From: Gallionellales bacterium RIFCSPLOWO2_02_FULL_59_110
GTDB taxonomy: Bacteria; Pseudomonadota; Gammaproteobacteria; Burkholderiales; Gallionellaceae
DNA: 64,000 bases
Assembly: GCA_001801215.1 (NCBI GenBank)
Contig: MGXA01000091.1
Location: forward strand, 1 to 64,000
Reading direction: 5' to 3'
Shown: piece after piece, positions 43,280 to 52,489 of the stretch
Numbering within the stretch: position 1 is the stretch's first letter
Layout: every line of letters begins with the position of its first letter
Translations under genes and position numbers: made by a program
The notes under the pieces: generated by a model
Database searches by the model: none
What the model was told of the DNA's origin: nothing
Seen by the model: only the letters and a program-made list of their open reading frames with translations

Positions 43280-45046
43280 TTACAGCCCCTTCACGCGTTC
43301 CGCTACCGTGATCTGCCCCTCTTCCATCAGGCCAGGCAAATGCTGCGCTTCGGCATAGTCACCCACCGCGAGGTTGGAATTTCCCTTCTTGGGATCGTCA
43401 ACGAAGAAGGTCGCTCTCATTTCCAGGTGCAATGGGCCGCAGAAGTGCGTACAGAAAATTTCATATTCCCCGGCGATATCTGCGACAAACTCATGCACGG
43501 CGGTCACGCCGCGCGGAAGATCCATGTTGGTTCTCAAGCCATAAGGGCCGTAGACGGTCAAACCCATGGTGACGTCAGGATTCTTGGTGATACCTGCCGC
43601 CTTGTCGATATTGGTGGCAAACAACCTGACCTTGTCGCCCTTGTTCACCCTCACCTGGCGGGGAATGTAGCCGTAGCTGAAGGCTTTCATGTGAATTTCT
43701 TTGACGCCATTGACAACCTTGATGCCCGGCGGTGTATTGTCCTTCGGGATCACGTACCTCTTTGACTTCGCCCGGTGGACAGGGTCGAGAACTTCCGTCA
43801 TGCCCGCTTTCAGCAGGCCGCCTCTCTCTGCCTCGCCTCTGGTCCAATCCTTGATCAAGTAAGCCATGATGCTCTTGGCATTATGCGGCTCGCCATCCAC
43901 CGGCATGATCTTCAAAGTCTTGCCGTAGGTTGGGCTCTTTTCCCGCGCATCCCACATTTCGAAGTTGACCGGATACACGATACCCGTCGGGCTGAACAAT
44001 CCCGTCGAGAACTTGTTCAACGCCATCACATAGGAGTTGTCCGCAGAAATGGAAATATGGCCTGTTCTATAGTGTGTCGGGATTTCGTCGACCACTTCAA
44101 GTTTTTTCAGATCCACTTTCACGTTGGCATCCGCCACGAAACAGCTTTCGTAAGCGTACTTGGAAGTCAGGCCTTGCGCGCTGTCTATGCCTGGCCTGTA
44201 AGATCCGCCGTCCTTGTTATATACATCCATGACCGAATGCAGAGGTCCCGCGCAGGTCGGCAACACTTTCTTGACCGCCAGTTTTTCGGTATCGATGATG
44301 GACATGGTCGCCGAGAGCTTATCGCTCACCAGAACCATGGTGCCTTCCGGTATGACGTCGACGCCATGCGGGTTCTTGCCCACCGGTATCGACTTGACCA
44401 GCTTGAAAGGGTTGGTGGAAAACACGCCTACTGCCGAGTGGTAATAGTTGCCGGAGTAAATGTACTTGCCGTCCTTGCCCGCATCCAGATAGTCAGGCGC
44501 GCTCGGCGAGGGGCCCCAGTCGATCACCTCGGTTTTCCCCGAGGCGATATCTGTCTTGGACATCTTGCCGGAATATTCGCCTGTACCATACAAAGTCTTG
44601 CCATCAGCGCTCAGCGCGATATGGTGAACCCCGAACGGGAAAGGCAGAGCGATAACCCTTTCCATGTAACCTGTCTGCAAATTGAGTTCGCAGATCGTAT
44701 TGGCGCCCTTGTCGTTGACGTAGAGGTATTTGCCGTCCGGCGTTCCATTTTTGTTACCCGCCGGGCTGCCGCTAAAGACAACCTCATGCAAGTCAACGCC
44801 GCAATCGATGTGCCGGTAGGTTTTAAAACTGGGGATACCAATGATCGCCACCTTGCCGTCCACACCGCCGGACGAATATAGCAACATCGGATCCACGGTC
44901 GGATTATCCTTGGCATTCGAAGCATCTACCGCCGCATTCTGCCATCCCGGAGTGACCACCTTTTTTTCAGCGGCGTTGGCCGTTCCCAAAACCAAGCAGC
45001 TCGCCGAAAGAGCGCCCACCATTAAAAATTTAGTTTTGCTTTGCAT
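43280..45046 (-). CDS. Divergent nitrous-oxide-reductase-like (NosZ-like) beta-propeller plus cupredoxin protein, Sec-type signal
   Basis: KNPHG, GPLHS, THYRTGH, LNKFSTGLFSPTG, GEPHNA and CTHFCGPLHLEM; start refined to MQSKTKFL. Confidence 0.8.
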   Translation of the reverse strand: MQSKTKFLMVGALSASCLVLGTANAAEKKVVTPGWQNAAVDASNAKDNPTVDPMLLYSSGGVDGKVAIIGIPSFKTYRHIDCGVDLHEVVFSGSPAGNKNGTPDGKYLYVNDKGANTICELNLQTGYMERVIALPFPFGVHHIALSADGKTLYGTGEYSGKMSKTDIASGKTEVIDWGPSPSAPDYLDAGKDGKYIYSGNYYHSAVGVFSTNPFKLVKSIPVGKNPHGVDVIPEGTMVLVSDKLSATMSIIDTEKLAVKKVLPTCAGPLHSVMDVYNKDGGSYRPGIDSAQGLTSKYAYESCFVADANVKVDLKKLEVVDEIPTHYRTGHISISADNSYVMALNKFSTGLFSPTGIVYPVNFEMWDAREKSPTYGKTLKIMPVDGEPHNAKSIMAYLIKDWTRGEAERGGLLKAGMTEVLDPVHRAKSKRYVIPKDNTPPGIKVVNGVKEIHMKAFSYGYIPRQVRVNKGDKVRLFATNIDKAAGITKNPDVTMGLTVYGPYGLRTNMDLPRGVTAVHEFVADIAGEYEIFCTHFCGPLHLEMRATFFVDDPKKGNSNLAVGDYAEAQHLPGLMEEGQITVAERVKGL

Positions 45047-45443
45047 TATTACTCCCCTTGTTCGCAACTGCTTAATTAATCGGGATAGCGCAATAATATT
45101 TACGCCGACATTCAACCCAGAACATTTACTTCGGTGCTACCTCTATTACATATTACTCAATACTGTGCTGCATCCTTCAAAAACCGCCCCAGTTCGCCAT
45201 AATTTGGTGGCTGCGGCATTTTGTCGCATCATGCCCAAAATGAATACTATCGTCAAGAGAGAGGTATTCAAAGAGTGCTGAAAAATTTCACGCCAATACG
45301 GGGAGGCCAAAACATGGTTAGATATAGCAGCGAAATCGGGGAAAACCGTGCCGGATCGGGGCGCTCACGGGAAACACCCTCTCCGATCCATAAGCGGCAT
45401 GTCGGGTAACGCCCCTACTCACCGGTATTCCTCGCACACCACG

Positions 45444-45695
45444 CTACTTCATACACTGTGCCCCACTGTTATCAGCCTGCACCTCCTGTCCGACAGGCGC
45501 CCGCTGGCCGTTGCGAACCGCGCCGATGGCGAACACAACAGCCCCGAAAACAATGAGCAGGAGAAACTCGTAAGCAGGCACGCCGCCGCGCAGGCTCAAC
45601 AAGCTGTCCAGAACGCCTAATGACATGATAATAAAACCAAATATCTTGGTTATCACACCCCGGCTGCTGTAATTTATTTCAGCTTCGGCTTCCAT
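45444..45695 (-). CDS. Small membrane protein
   Basis: Start MEAEAEINYSSRG, two TM segments, tightly packed in operon. Confidence 0.6.
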   Translation of the reverse strand: MEAEAEINYSSRGVITKIFGFIIMSLGVLDSLLSLRGGVPAYEFLLLIVFGAVVFAIGAVRNGQRAPVGQEVQADNSGAQCMK

Positions 45696-45699
45696 CCTG

Positions 45700-47238
45700 T
45701 CAATGCTGCCTGCCAGCGGCCCTGCCGGCGCTGCGCGCCCACCAGAGCAGGCCGCCCGCAAACAGCACCATAATTGCTAACGCCGCGACCAGCGGCCTGG
45801 AACCGGTTGCCGGTTTTAACAGCAACCAATACCAGGTGGTCATGGTGTGCTTCGAGCCTTTTTCGCTGTTATTGCTGCCATCCCAGGCAGCGAATGCAAC
45901 CGGAATAAACTTGCCCTCGGCGAACTGGATATCCTTGTCCGCCGCTTGGGTAGTGAGCGGGCGGTACATCAGCACCTTCCAGGTTCCGTCGCTATAACTC
46001 GAAACGGTCTTGAGGCCGACCGCTGCCGCATCGCGCTTCTCGATCGCTTTGAATCCGAGGCTGTTGAGAAGATTGGCCGCTTCCGGCTCGCTCTTCGTGC
46101 CGCTCTTCCAATGCCAGATATTCACCGGGTGCGACTCATCGCCCATGCCAAAATAAGGCTTGCGCATTTCCGTGGGAATCACGACCGGCAACTGCACGGC
46201 AACACCGTCTTCCGCAATGGGCTCATCGGCAATCTTCTCCGCGCTCTCATCTCCCGGGATGCTCTTGGTTCGATCATCCCATTCCATGAGTAGCGCAACC
46301 ATCTTGTCGTTGTACATGGCGCGCACGATGATGGTGTCATTGGACGGTTTGAAATAACGCTCCTCGCCGATTATCTGGGGAACCAGATAAAAGGCGGTCG
46401 GCACAGATTCATTCCAGCGCTTGTCATCCGTCGTAGCCGGCAATTCGCCTTCCACCTTATCCGCTTTAATGACCGTATTCTCGGCATTGACAGTCATGCC
46501 GGTCTTGGCCAAGGATTCCACATAGTTGGCCACATGCCAGCGCTCCTCAACCGAGAGTACATTTTTGCTCTTTGGGTCGGCGAACGATGGCATCTCCGTA
46601 CCGGCAATGCCGGTGGATATACGCGTATAAATATCTTTTGGATCGCTACTGCCAATGAAAGTCCATGGCTTGGTCAGGTTGCGCGGCCAGGTGCGCTCGC
46701 CGCCGCCCCCTTTGAGCCGCTTGCTGGCGCTGCCCTTGCCGCTCTTGCCATGGCATTCCACACAACGGTCGCCGTCTTCGAAAAGTTTTTTGCCCTTCTC
46801 GATGCTCTCTGCCGAACTTTTCACCTGCGTACCGTAATCGACCTGTTTTTCGGGCGGCTTATCGAAACCGGCGAAGGACTTGAGGTAAGCCGCCAGATCC
46901 CACATTTCCTGCTCGGAAAGCAGATCGCTCCAGCCCGGCATGGCGGTTCCCGGCATACCGTCGCGTATCATGCGGAAGATGTCATCGTCATTAGGCGTCA
47001 TATCTTCAAAACTGGAAGTTTTGATCTTGTAATTGCCGGACGTAAAGTCACGCGGCGGGGGATTAAGATAATCCTGAGCCGCGCCCGCGCCGTCGCCTTC
47101 GGCACCGTGACACCAGGTGCAACGCTTGTCGTAAACTTCCTTTCCCTTGTCGGCGTTGCCGGGTTTCGCCATCGCCGTTCCTGCCGCAAATAACGCAGAG
47201 CAGAGAGCGAGGAGCGCCAGTTTGTTTTTATAAGTCAT
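45700..47238 (-). CDS. Diheme c-type cytochrome with EB_dh / NxrC-gamma-like heme-b-binding domain and C-terminal TM
   Basis: CTWCHG, CVECHG, then YNDKMVALLMEWDD, YFGMGDESHPVNIWHWKSG, GTWKVLMYRPL, IPVAFAAWDG. Confidence 0.82.
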   Translation of the reverse strand: MTYKNKLALLALCSALFAAGTAMAKPGNADKGKEVYDKRCTWCHGAEGDGAGAAQDYLNPPPRDFTSGNYKIKTSSFEDMTPNDDDIFRMIRDGMPGTAMPGWSDLLSEQEMWDLAAYLKSFAGFDKPPEKQVDYGTQVKSSAESIEKGKKLFEDGDRCVECHGKSGKGSASKRLKGGGGERTWPRNLTKPWTFIGSSDPKDIYTRISTGIAGTEMPSFADPKSKNVLSVEERWHVANYVESLAKTGMTVNAENTVIKADKVEGELPATTDDKRWNESVPTAFYLVPQIIGEERYFKPSNDTIIVRAMYNDKMVALLMEWDDRTKSIPGDESAEKIADEPIAEDGVAVQLPVVIPTEMRKPYFGMGDESHPVNIWHWKSGTKSEPEAANLLNSLGFKAIEKRDAAAVGLKTVSSYSDGTWKVLMYRPLTTQAADKDIQFAEGKFIPVAFAAWDGSNNSEKGSKHTMTTWYWLLLKPATGSRPLVAALAIMVLFAGGLLWWARSAGRAAGRQH

Positions 47239-47257
47239 CTTTTTTCCTAAACGCAGA

Positions 47258-48043
47258 TTATTCATGTTCCCACGTCCTTGGCCTTCTGCCGGTATAGTCG
47301 TATAAGAACAGGATTACTTTCCATGTCTCGTCTTCCGTTATGAAATTTTCCCAGATAGGCATGGATGAAATCCACGGTGCAGCCTCATCGGGCAAGCCCG
47401 GGCCACCCGTTGCGATACGCCAGAACAGGAACGATTCCTGCAACTGCGCGATGGTGCCCACGTCCTGGAAATTGAGCGGTGTGGGATTCAAGCCAGGGGC
47501 GTAAGGCCCCTTGCCGTCCAGTTTATCGCCGTGGCAATACTGGCAGTTCTTGATATAGACGTCCCCGCCTTCTCTGACATGCTCCTTGAATTTCGCCGGG
47601 TCTTCCTTCTCGAATTTACGATAAGGGTTTTCCAGCTTGGTCAGGTCGAAACTCTTGCCATATGCCTTGAACTTGTTCGGCGGCGCGGGGTGGATGGTGC
47701 GCAATTCCGTCGGAGGATCGAAACTAGGCAGCATGCTCGAATAGGTGTAATACCCTGCCAGCAACGGCACAATAACGAACACCACATTCCGGATATTCCT
47801 CTTGGACGGGTCTTCGACCAACGCCTTGATAGGCGCAGTCAATTCCCGCGTGCCCTCTTCGGTAAAGGTGTACACCATCAACACCCCGGACACCACGAAC
47901 ACCATATACATGGTGAGCAGGCTCTTGGGAATCAGTTGCCCCAGCAGCACGTCGAAAACTAGGATAAAGCCGAAGTAAGTCCCGAATATTACCAGCGCCA
48001 TCTGCAACAACAGCGGGATGCGTCTTTTCTGTGTCGTATTCAT
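47258..48043 (-). CDS. Membrane-anchored c-type cytochrome
   Basis: TM segments then CQYCHGDKLDGKGPYAPGLNPTPLNFQD. Confidence 0.88.
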   Translation of the reverse strand: MNTTQKRRIPLLLQMALVIFGTYFGFILVFDVLLGQLIPKSLLTMYMVFVVSGVLMVYTFTEEGTRELTAPIKALVEDPSKRNIRNVVFVIVPLLAGYYTYSSMLPSFDPPTELRTIHPAPPNKFKAYGKSFDLTKLENPYRKFEKEDPAKFKEHVREGGDVYIKNCQYCHGDKLDGKGPYAPGLNPTPLNFQDVGTIAQLQESFLFWRIATGGPGLPDEAAPWISSMPIWENFITEDETWKVILFLYDYTGRRPRTWEHE

Positions 48044-48597
48044 TATTCACATTCCTTGGATTTGGCTGATTCTGCGCCTTCTGCGGAGGCGTCCATCGTT
48101 GGAATTTGAACGGTCACTTCGCTGCCGCTCAAATCCTGGAGATAGGCGATGACAGCTGCAAGCTCAATCTTGGTCAGCCCGACACTGCTGCCAGTGGCAT
48201 CAGGCATGGGGCTTACGGTGTCATTGGTGCCCTTCTTGCCGAACCCCGGAACCACATAAACAGAAGGGCTCACCGATGACTCGTACAGGTATTCTTCGAC
48301 CGTTTTGGCCGTACCTTTGTATGCGGGGCTCTTCAGGGTTTTTTCGGCGTCCGCAACAGCCTTCTCCAGCATCGGCGCCCGTCCCATTTCGTTGTGGCAC
48401 AGCGTGCAGTCCCCTTTGCCGTCGAAAAGCTCCGCCCCGAGGGCGATGAATTTTTCCATGGTCATGCTGCCCAAATCCACCTTTGCCTCGACGGGCGGCG
48501 GTGCCGGCTTGATCTGCGGAATGCCAAAACTGGAATATCCCCAAAATGCACCCACCGTCAACAGACTGAAAATGCAAACCTTAATAAAATTGGTCAT
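48043..48597 (-). CDS. c-type cytochrome
   Basis: Start MTNFIKVCIFSLL; CTLCHNEMG; ATGA overlap with upstream gene. Confidence 0.85.
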   Translation of the reverse strand: MTNFIKVCIFSLLTVGAFWGYSSFGIPQIKPAPPPVEAKVDLGSMTMEKFIALGAELFDGKGDCTLCHNEMGRAPMLEKAVADAEKTLKSPAYKGTAKTVEEYLYESSVSPSVYVVPGFGKKGTNDTVSPMPDATGSSVGLTKIELAAVIAYLQDLSGSEVTVQIPTMDASAEGAESAKSKECE

Positions 48598-50435
48598 GCC
48601 TGCTGCTCCTTCCAATAACCCTTGGAAACAACATGTTTACCGCTGACCGTACTCAGCCAGAATACAAAGATAACCATGGCCATGAATATGATCGTCCCGA
48701 TCGATACGATATTTGCCACGTAATCCAGACCGGGGGTAAAGGCATCGGGAGAGCCATCGCGGAACATGTTGTATACATGCCAGTGCTGTCGAATACCGGA
48801 GCGAACGTAACCCATCAGCCCCATCAGCCAGGTGAAAGACACAGCCAGCAGGAACAGCGCGTATTGCGAACGCGGCGGCATGCGTCCCCAGCGTAAAGGC
48901 GCCACATCTTTCGCGCCCTTGTACATCAAGGCGTCAATGATCACACTGACGATGATGATAACCAGCGTGGTCAATACCTGAGGTATGGAGGCCGCTATTT
49001 TGATCACCGTGTTGGTGAAATAACCGTGATAAACACCCAGTATCGTGATGTTGATCGAGCCCGCGACAAACAGGGCTACCTGCGCCGCATTGCCGACCTT
49101 CGCCCAGGATACGGTGACAAATTTATTGGAGCGCCGGTAGAACATGAAGCTCAGGTAAGTAAACAGGATCAGGAAGTTCACCGCAGTATTTTTCGCCGGC
49201 ATGATGCCCAGGACTCCGAGGTACTTGTGGTAGGGGCCGCCCAGATCCTTAAGTTCTGAATTGGTGAGCACCAAGGTATGCGGCGTGAACCATACCAGGA
49301 AAGAAACAACCAGCACGACGGCAATATATTTGATCCAATGGTTGTAGCGATGGGCGCCTTCGCTGCGCCCCATGCCGCACCACAGATAATAGTTGGCCGA
49401 CAGGAACAGCGCGCCGATCAGCACGGCCTGGATAATGAATATCCAGGCAAATACGCCGCCCATCAGGGTGATGCCCATCTGCTGGCTGTAGGCGTACATT
49501 TCGGCGGTGAGGTAATAACCGGCGAAGGGCAGCGGCAACAACGCGCCGATGGCAATAAAGTTGGCGTTGTAGCCCATCCAGTCATAGTGTGCGCGCTCTT
49601 CCTTGTTCTTGGCGCTGAGAAACTTGAATGCCGCATAGGCGCCCACGATCGAGCCGCCGTACGCAACGTTGGCGACTGTCCGGTGCAGGTTGATGGGGTT
49701 CCACAGGAAATTATGAATTGCGGCCCAGGTATCGCCGTTGAATACGCCCGCCGCATCCAAAGCAGCCGGACTCATCATGAAAGTTGTCCAGGCATTTGCC
49801 AGGAACATCAGCAGGAGGCCGAACGCATTGAGCAATAACCCAAGGGTCAGGTGCACCCATTTTTTGTTCCCGCCCTGCAACCAGTGCCAACCGTAATAGT
49901 AAATATACAGAACCGCACTCTCGGCGAAGAACAGCAGCGCGTACGCAAACATGCTCTCCTTGAAAATTAACGCCAGATACTGGAACAAATCCGGATAGAA
50001 CAGGATCAGGCAGAAGGACAACAAGCCTCCCAGCAGAGCGGTCAGCGAATAGGCGGTAATGGTGACCTTGATGAATTCATAGGCCATTTTGTCATAGCGC
50101 TGTTCACGGGTCGCCATGCCGATCGCCTCGATGATGAACACAAACATCGGCACCGCCACCACAAAAGCGCCGAACCAGAGGTGCAACTGGGCCACAAGCC
50201 ACACCACCACCCTGGCATTCACGCCCTTTATGGAGGGATAGTCCGCTTCGGTCAATTTCGGGGCTGGTGGGAAAATTGCCTTTGTGGCGGGCGCGGCAGC
50301 GTCCGGCACCGCTGTTGACGCGGTCGCGGCGGCCTCGGATGCATTCGCTGCAGGCATGAATGCGGACAGCATGAACATGGCAAAAACAGCCAGTAAAAAT
50401 GCCCCGCAGGTTATCCTTATATTCCGTGTTAGCAA
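48594..50435 (-). CDS. CydA-related bd-like oxidase subunit I
   Basis: VAQLHLWFGAFVVAVPMFVFIIEAI, LLFFAESAVLYIYYYGW, INLHRTVANVAYGG; many TM segments. Confidence 0.75.
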   Translation of the reverse strand: MLTRNIRITCGAFLLAVFAMFMLSAFMPAANASEAAATASTAVPDAAAPATKAIFPPAPKLTEADYPSIKGVNARVVVWLVAQLHLWFGAFVVAVPMFVFIIEAIGMATREQRYDKMAYEFIKVTITAYSLTALLGGLLSFCLILFYPDLFQYLALIFKESMFAYALLFFAESAVLYIYYYGWHWLQGGNKKWVHLTLGLLLNAFGLLLMFLANAWTTFMMSPAALDAAGVFNGDTWAAIHNFLWNPINLHRTVANVAYGGSIVGAYAAFKFLSAKNKEERAHYDWMGYNANFIAIGALLPLPFAGYYLTAEMYAYSQQMGITLMGGVFAWIFIIQAVLIGALFLSANYYLWCGMGRSEGAHRYNHWIKYIAVVLVVSFLVWFTPHTLVLTNSELKDLGGPYHKYLGVLGIMPAKNTAVNFLILFTYLSFMFYRRSNKFVTVSWAKVGNAAQVALFVAGSINITILGVYHGYFTNTVIKIAASIPQVLTTLVIIIVSVIIDALMYKGAKDVAPLRWGRMPPRSQYALFLLAVSFTWLMGLMGYVRSGIRQHWHVYNMFRDGSPDAFTPGLDYVANIVSIGTIIFMAMVIFVFWLSTVSGKHVVSKGYWKEQQA

Positions 50436-50510
50436 GATCTACTCCTGATTTGTGCACACATGTGCGTTACCTTAAACGAAACCGCCTTCAAGGAAGTCGG
50501 CGACGAATCC

Positions 50511-50627
50511 TTAGGGGTGATATATCAGCGGCAACCCCTGAAGTTTCATCATGTAGAAATCCAGGGCAAAGAATACGATACCGAACACAATGAACGCGCC
50601 GATGAACGGCAATAGATAAGCTTTCAT
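50511..50627 (-). CDS. Predicted 38-aa single-TM micro-protein (not in ORF track)
   Basis: Translated by eye: MKAYLLPFIGAFIVFGIVFFALDFYMMKLQGLPLIYHP*. Confidence 0.65.
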   Translation of the reverse strand: MKAYLLPFIGAFIVFGIVFFALDFYMMKLQGLPLIYHP

Positions 50628-50631
50628 GTCG

Positions 50632-50757
50632 CTACGCCCCCAAGAACCACACAAAAAAAGCGATCACCGCACCCAGCACCGTAATAAAAAAAACCGGCCC
50701 AGCCCATGGATACTTCGTCACTCCGCATTCTTGTGTCTCACAATTATCAGCACTCAT
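50632..50757 (-). CDS. Predicted 41-aa single-TM micro-protein (not in ORF track)
   Basis: MSADNCETQECGVTKYPWAGPVFFITVLGAVIAFFVWFLGA*, preceded by AAAGGA. Confidence 0.65.
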   Translation of the reverse strand: MSADNCETQECGVTKYPWAGPVFFITVLGAVIAFFVWFLGA

Positions 50758-50851
50758 AGCTATCCTTTTCTCAGCGGCTTGCTTGCCCGCCGTATAACGC
50801 ACCCGTCAAAAAGGGGGATGATCTCCCCCTTTCGACTCCTGCACTGCCAAA

Positions 50852-50959
50852 CTAGAAGACGTAGTAATACAGAATCAGGCAACTGAAGATGACATTCACC
50901 ATCATCCCGGAAAAAATAAGACCGTCAGAAAGATATTTTTTGTTCAGGTATTTTTTCAT
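50852..50959 (-). CDS. Predicted 35-aa single-TM micro-protein (not in ORF track)
   Basis: MKKYLNKKYLSDGLIFSGMMVNVIFSCLILYYYVF*. Confidence 0.5.
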   Translation of the reverse strand: MKKYLNKKYLSDGLIFSGMMVNVIFSCLILYYYVF

Positions 50960-50980
50960 TCCGGTCACCCGCCCCGTGCC

Positions 50981-51343
50981 TTATTGGGCCTTACACTTGC
51001 AAAGCTTGCGGATGTAGGCCAGTTGCCCATCCACTTCCGCCGCAGTTAAGGTTGCGCCCCAAGGCGGCATCAATGGTGATTTACTGATGGCAGGACCGCC
51101 ATCCCTGATTACCGCCTTGATATCTTCATCGGAGCGTTTTGCCATTTCAGCGGCGTTGGTAAAATCGCGCGGATCGGTGGAGAAATCCTTCGTGACGTTA
51201 ATGCCTTTGCCATCACCCTTAACTCCGTGGCACTGGGCACAATAAAAGTCGTACACCTCTTTCGGGTCGGCCGCCTGTGCCGAACCCGCCGCACCCAGAG
51301 CCAGACCAAGCGCCGTAGCGGTTACTATTACAAATCTTGACAT
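50981..51343 (-). CDS. Small c-type cytochrome
   Basis: Signal peptide, CAQCHGVKGDGKG, MPPWGATLTAAEVDGQLAYIRKL. Confidence 0.9.
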   Translation of the reverse strand: MSRFVIVTATALGLALGAAGSAQAADPKEVYDFYCAQCHGVKGDGKGINVTKDFSTDPRDFTNAAEMAKRSDEDIKAVIRDGGPAISKSPLMPPWGATLTAAEVDGQLAYIRKLCKCKAQ

Positions 51344-51369
51344 GAGTTTATCCCTCCGTTTGTTCGCAA

Positions 51370-52023
51370 TTACTCGAAAGCAGCCACGTACGCCGCTACG
51401 CTCTCCATATCCTTCGGATTAAGCGCGCCAGTGAAGTCCGGCATATCCCGAACCGGCTTGAACACCTTGGTTTTTGCCAAGAAGGCGTAAATCCAGTCAG
51501 GATTCAGCCTTTTGCTGGCTCCAACCAGGGAAGGCCCGCTCTTGCCACCGAGTACGACACCCTTCAAAGAGTATTCGTGGCATCCGCCGCACGGCATCTT
51601 CTTGGTAAAAGTATTCCGGCCCTGCACGTTATTATTGGCCTTGATCACTCCCGCCTTGACTTCCGGCGAGGTCAAACCCATAAGGAATTCCGTAACTGCA
51701 TCAGCGTCGCCGGCGGACATCTTGGGATGGTCGCCCGGATTCTTGTCGGTGAGCGAGTTATACTTCAACGGGCGGATCGGCTTGGGAGCCTGCAACCATG
51801 CAACAAGCCAGTCCTTCTGGAACTTGCTGCCGGCATACCAGAGTTCCGGGCCTTTTTTCGCCAGCTGATCCGCTATCGTCTTTTCCTTTGCTGGGCCATC
51901 GGTGTAATGGCAGCCGGCGCAGCTCTTCTTGAATATCGCATCCCCACCAGCAGCGTAGCTGGGCGCGGTCATTGTGACCAGCAAAGCCGCCCCAAGGGAA
52001 ACGGTGACTGCGAGCAATCTCAT
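51370..52023 (-). CDS. Diheme c-type cytochrome
   Basis: CAGCHYTDGP and CGGCHEYSLKG. Confidence 0.9.
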   Translation of the reverse strand: MRLLAVTVSLGAALLVTMTAPSYAAGGDAIFKKSCAGCHYTDGPAKEKTIADQLAKKGPELWYAGSKFQKDWLVAWLQAPKPIRPLKYNSLTDKNPGDHPKMSAGDADAVTEFLMGLTSPEVKAGVIKANNNVQGRNTFTKKMPCGGCHEYSLKGVVLGGKSGPSLVGASKRLNPDWIYAFLAKTKVFKPVRDMPDFTGALNPKDMESVAAYVAAFE

Positions 52024-52489
52024 GTCATACTCCTTTCTTCTGTGTTTTACTTCTATGGAATTAATTCAAGGCACATCTAAAAACGCCGTCGCCCCGCCAA
52101 GAAGGGAACCCAGTACCGCACAGCCCGGCTTCCCGCCTTCGGCGGAGATAACAAAGATGAATTTATAGAGGCTCCCTTTATAAAGACTAACCGTACAAAT
52201 TATTATTGTTTTATTTATTATTATTTTATTTTGTTGCCCGCAGACCAACGGTACAACCTGCGGCCACTACACATTTTGCTTACGAGACCCTACAGTACCG
52301 TTATGCGGCACCCACGCGGCTCTGCCGTTCCTTTTAGATAGCGGACAGAAATATAGCACACCAACTTTTCTTGTCAACGCACATTGACGCCAAACTCGAT
52401 GCTCCTGGCTTCCGAGGCTGCTTTGCGTAACAGCCATTGGCACTGGCATGTCTATGCTTTCCCATGAAATCAAGCATATGGCGACCAAA

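Noticed and set aside
43775-44881. 368-aa plus-strand ORF opposite the NosZ-like gene
   Set aside because: Shadow ORF without motifs; NosZ-like reading frame is convincing.
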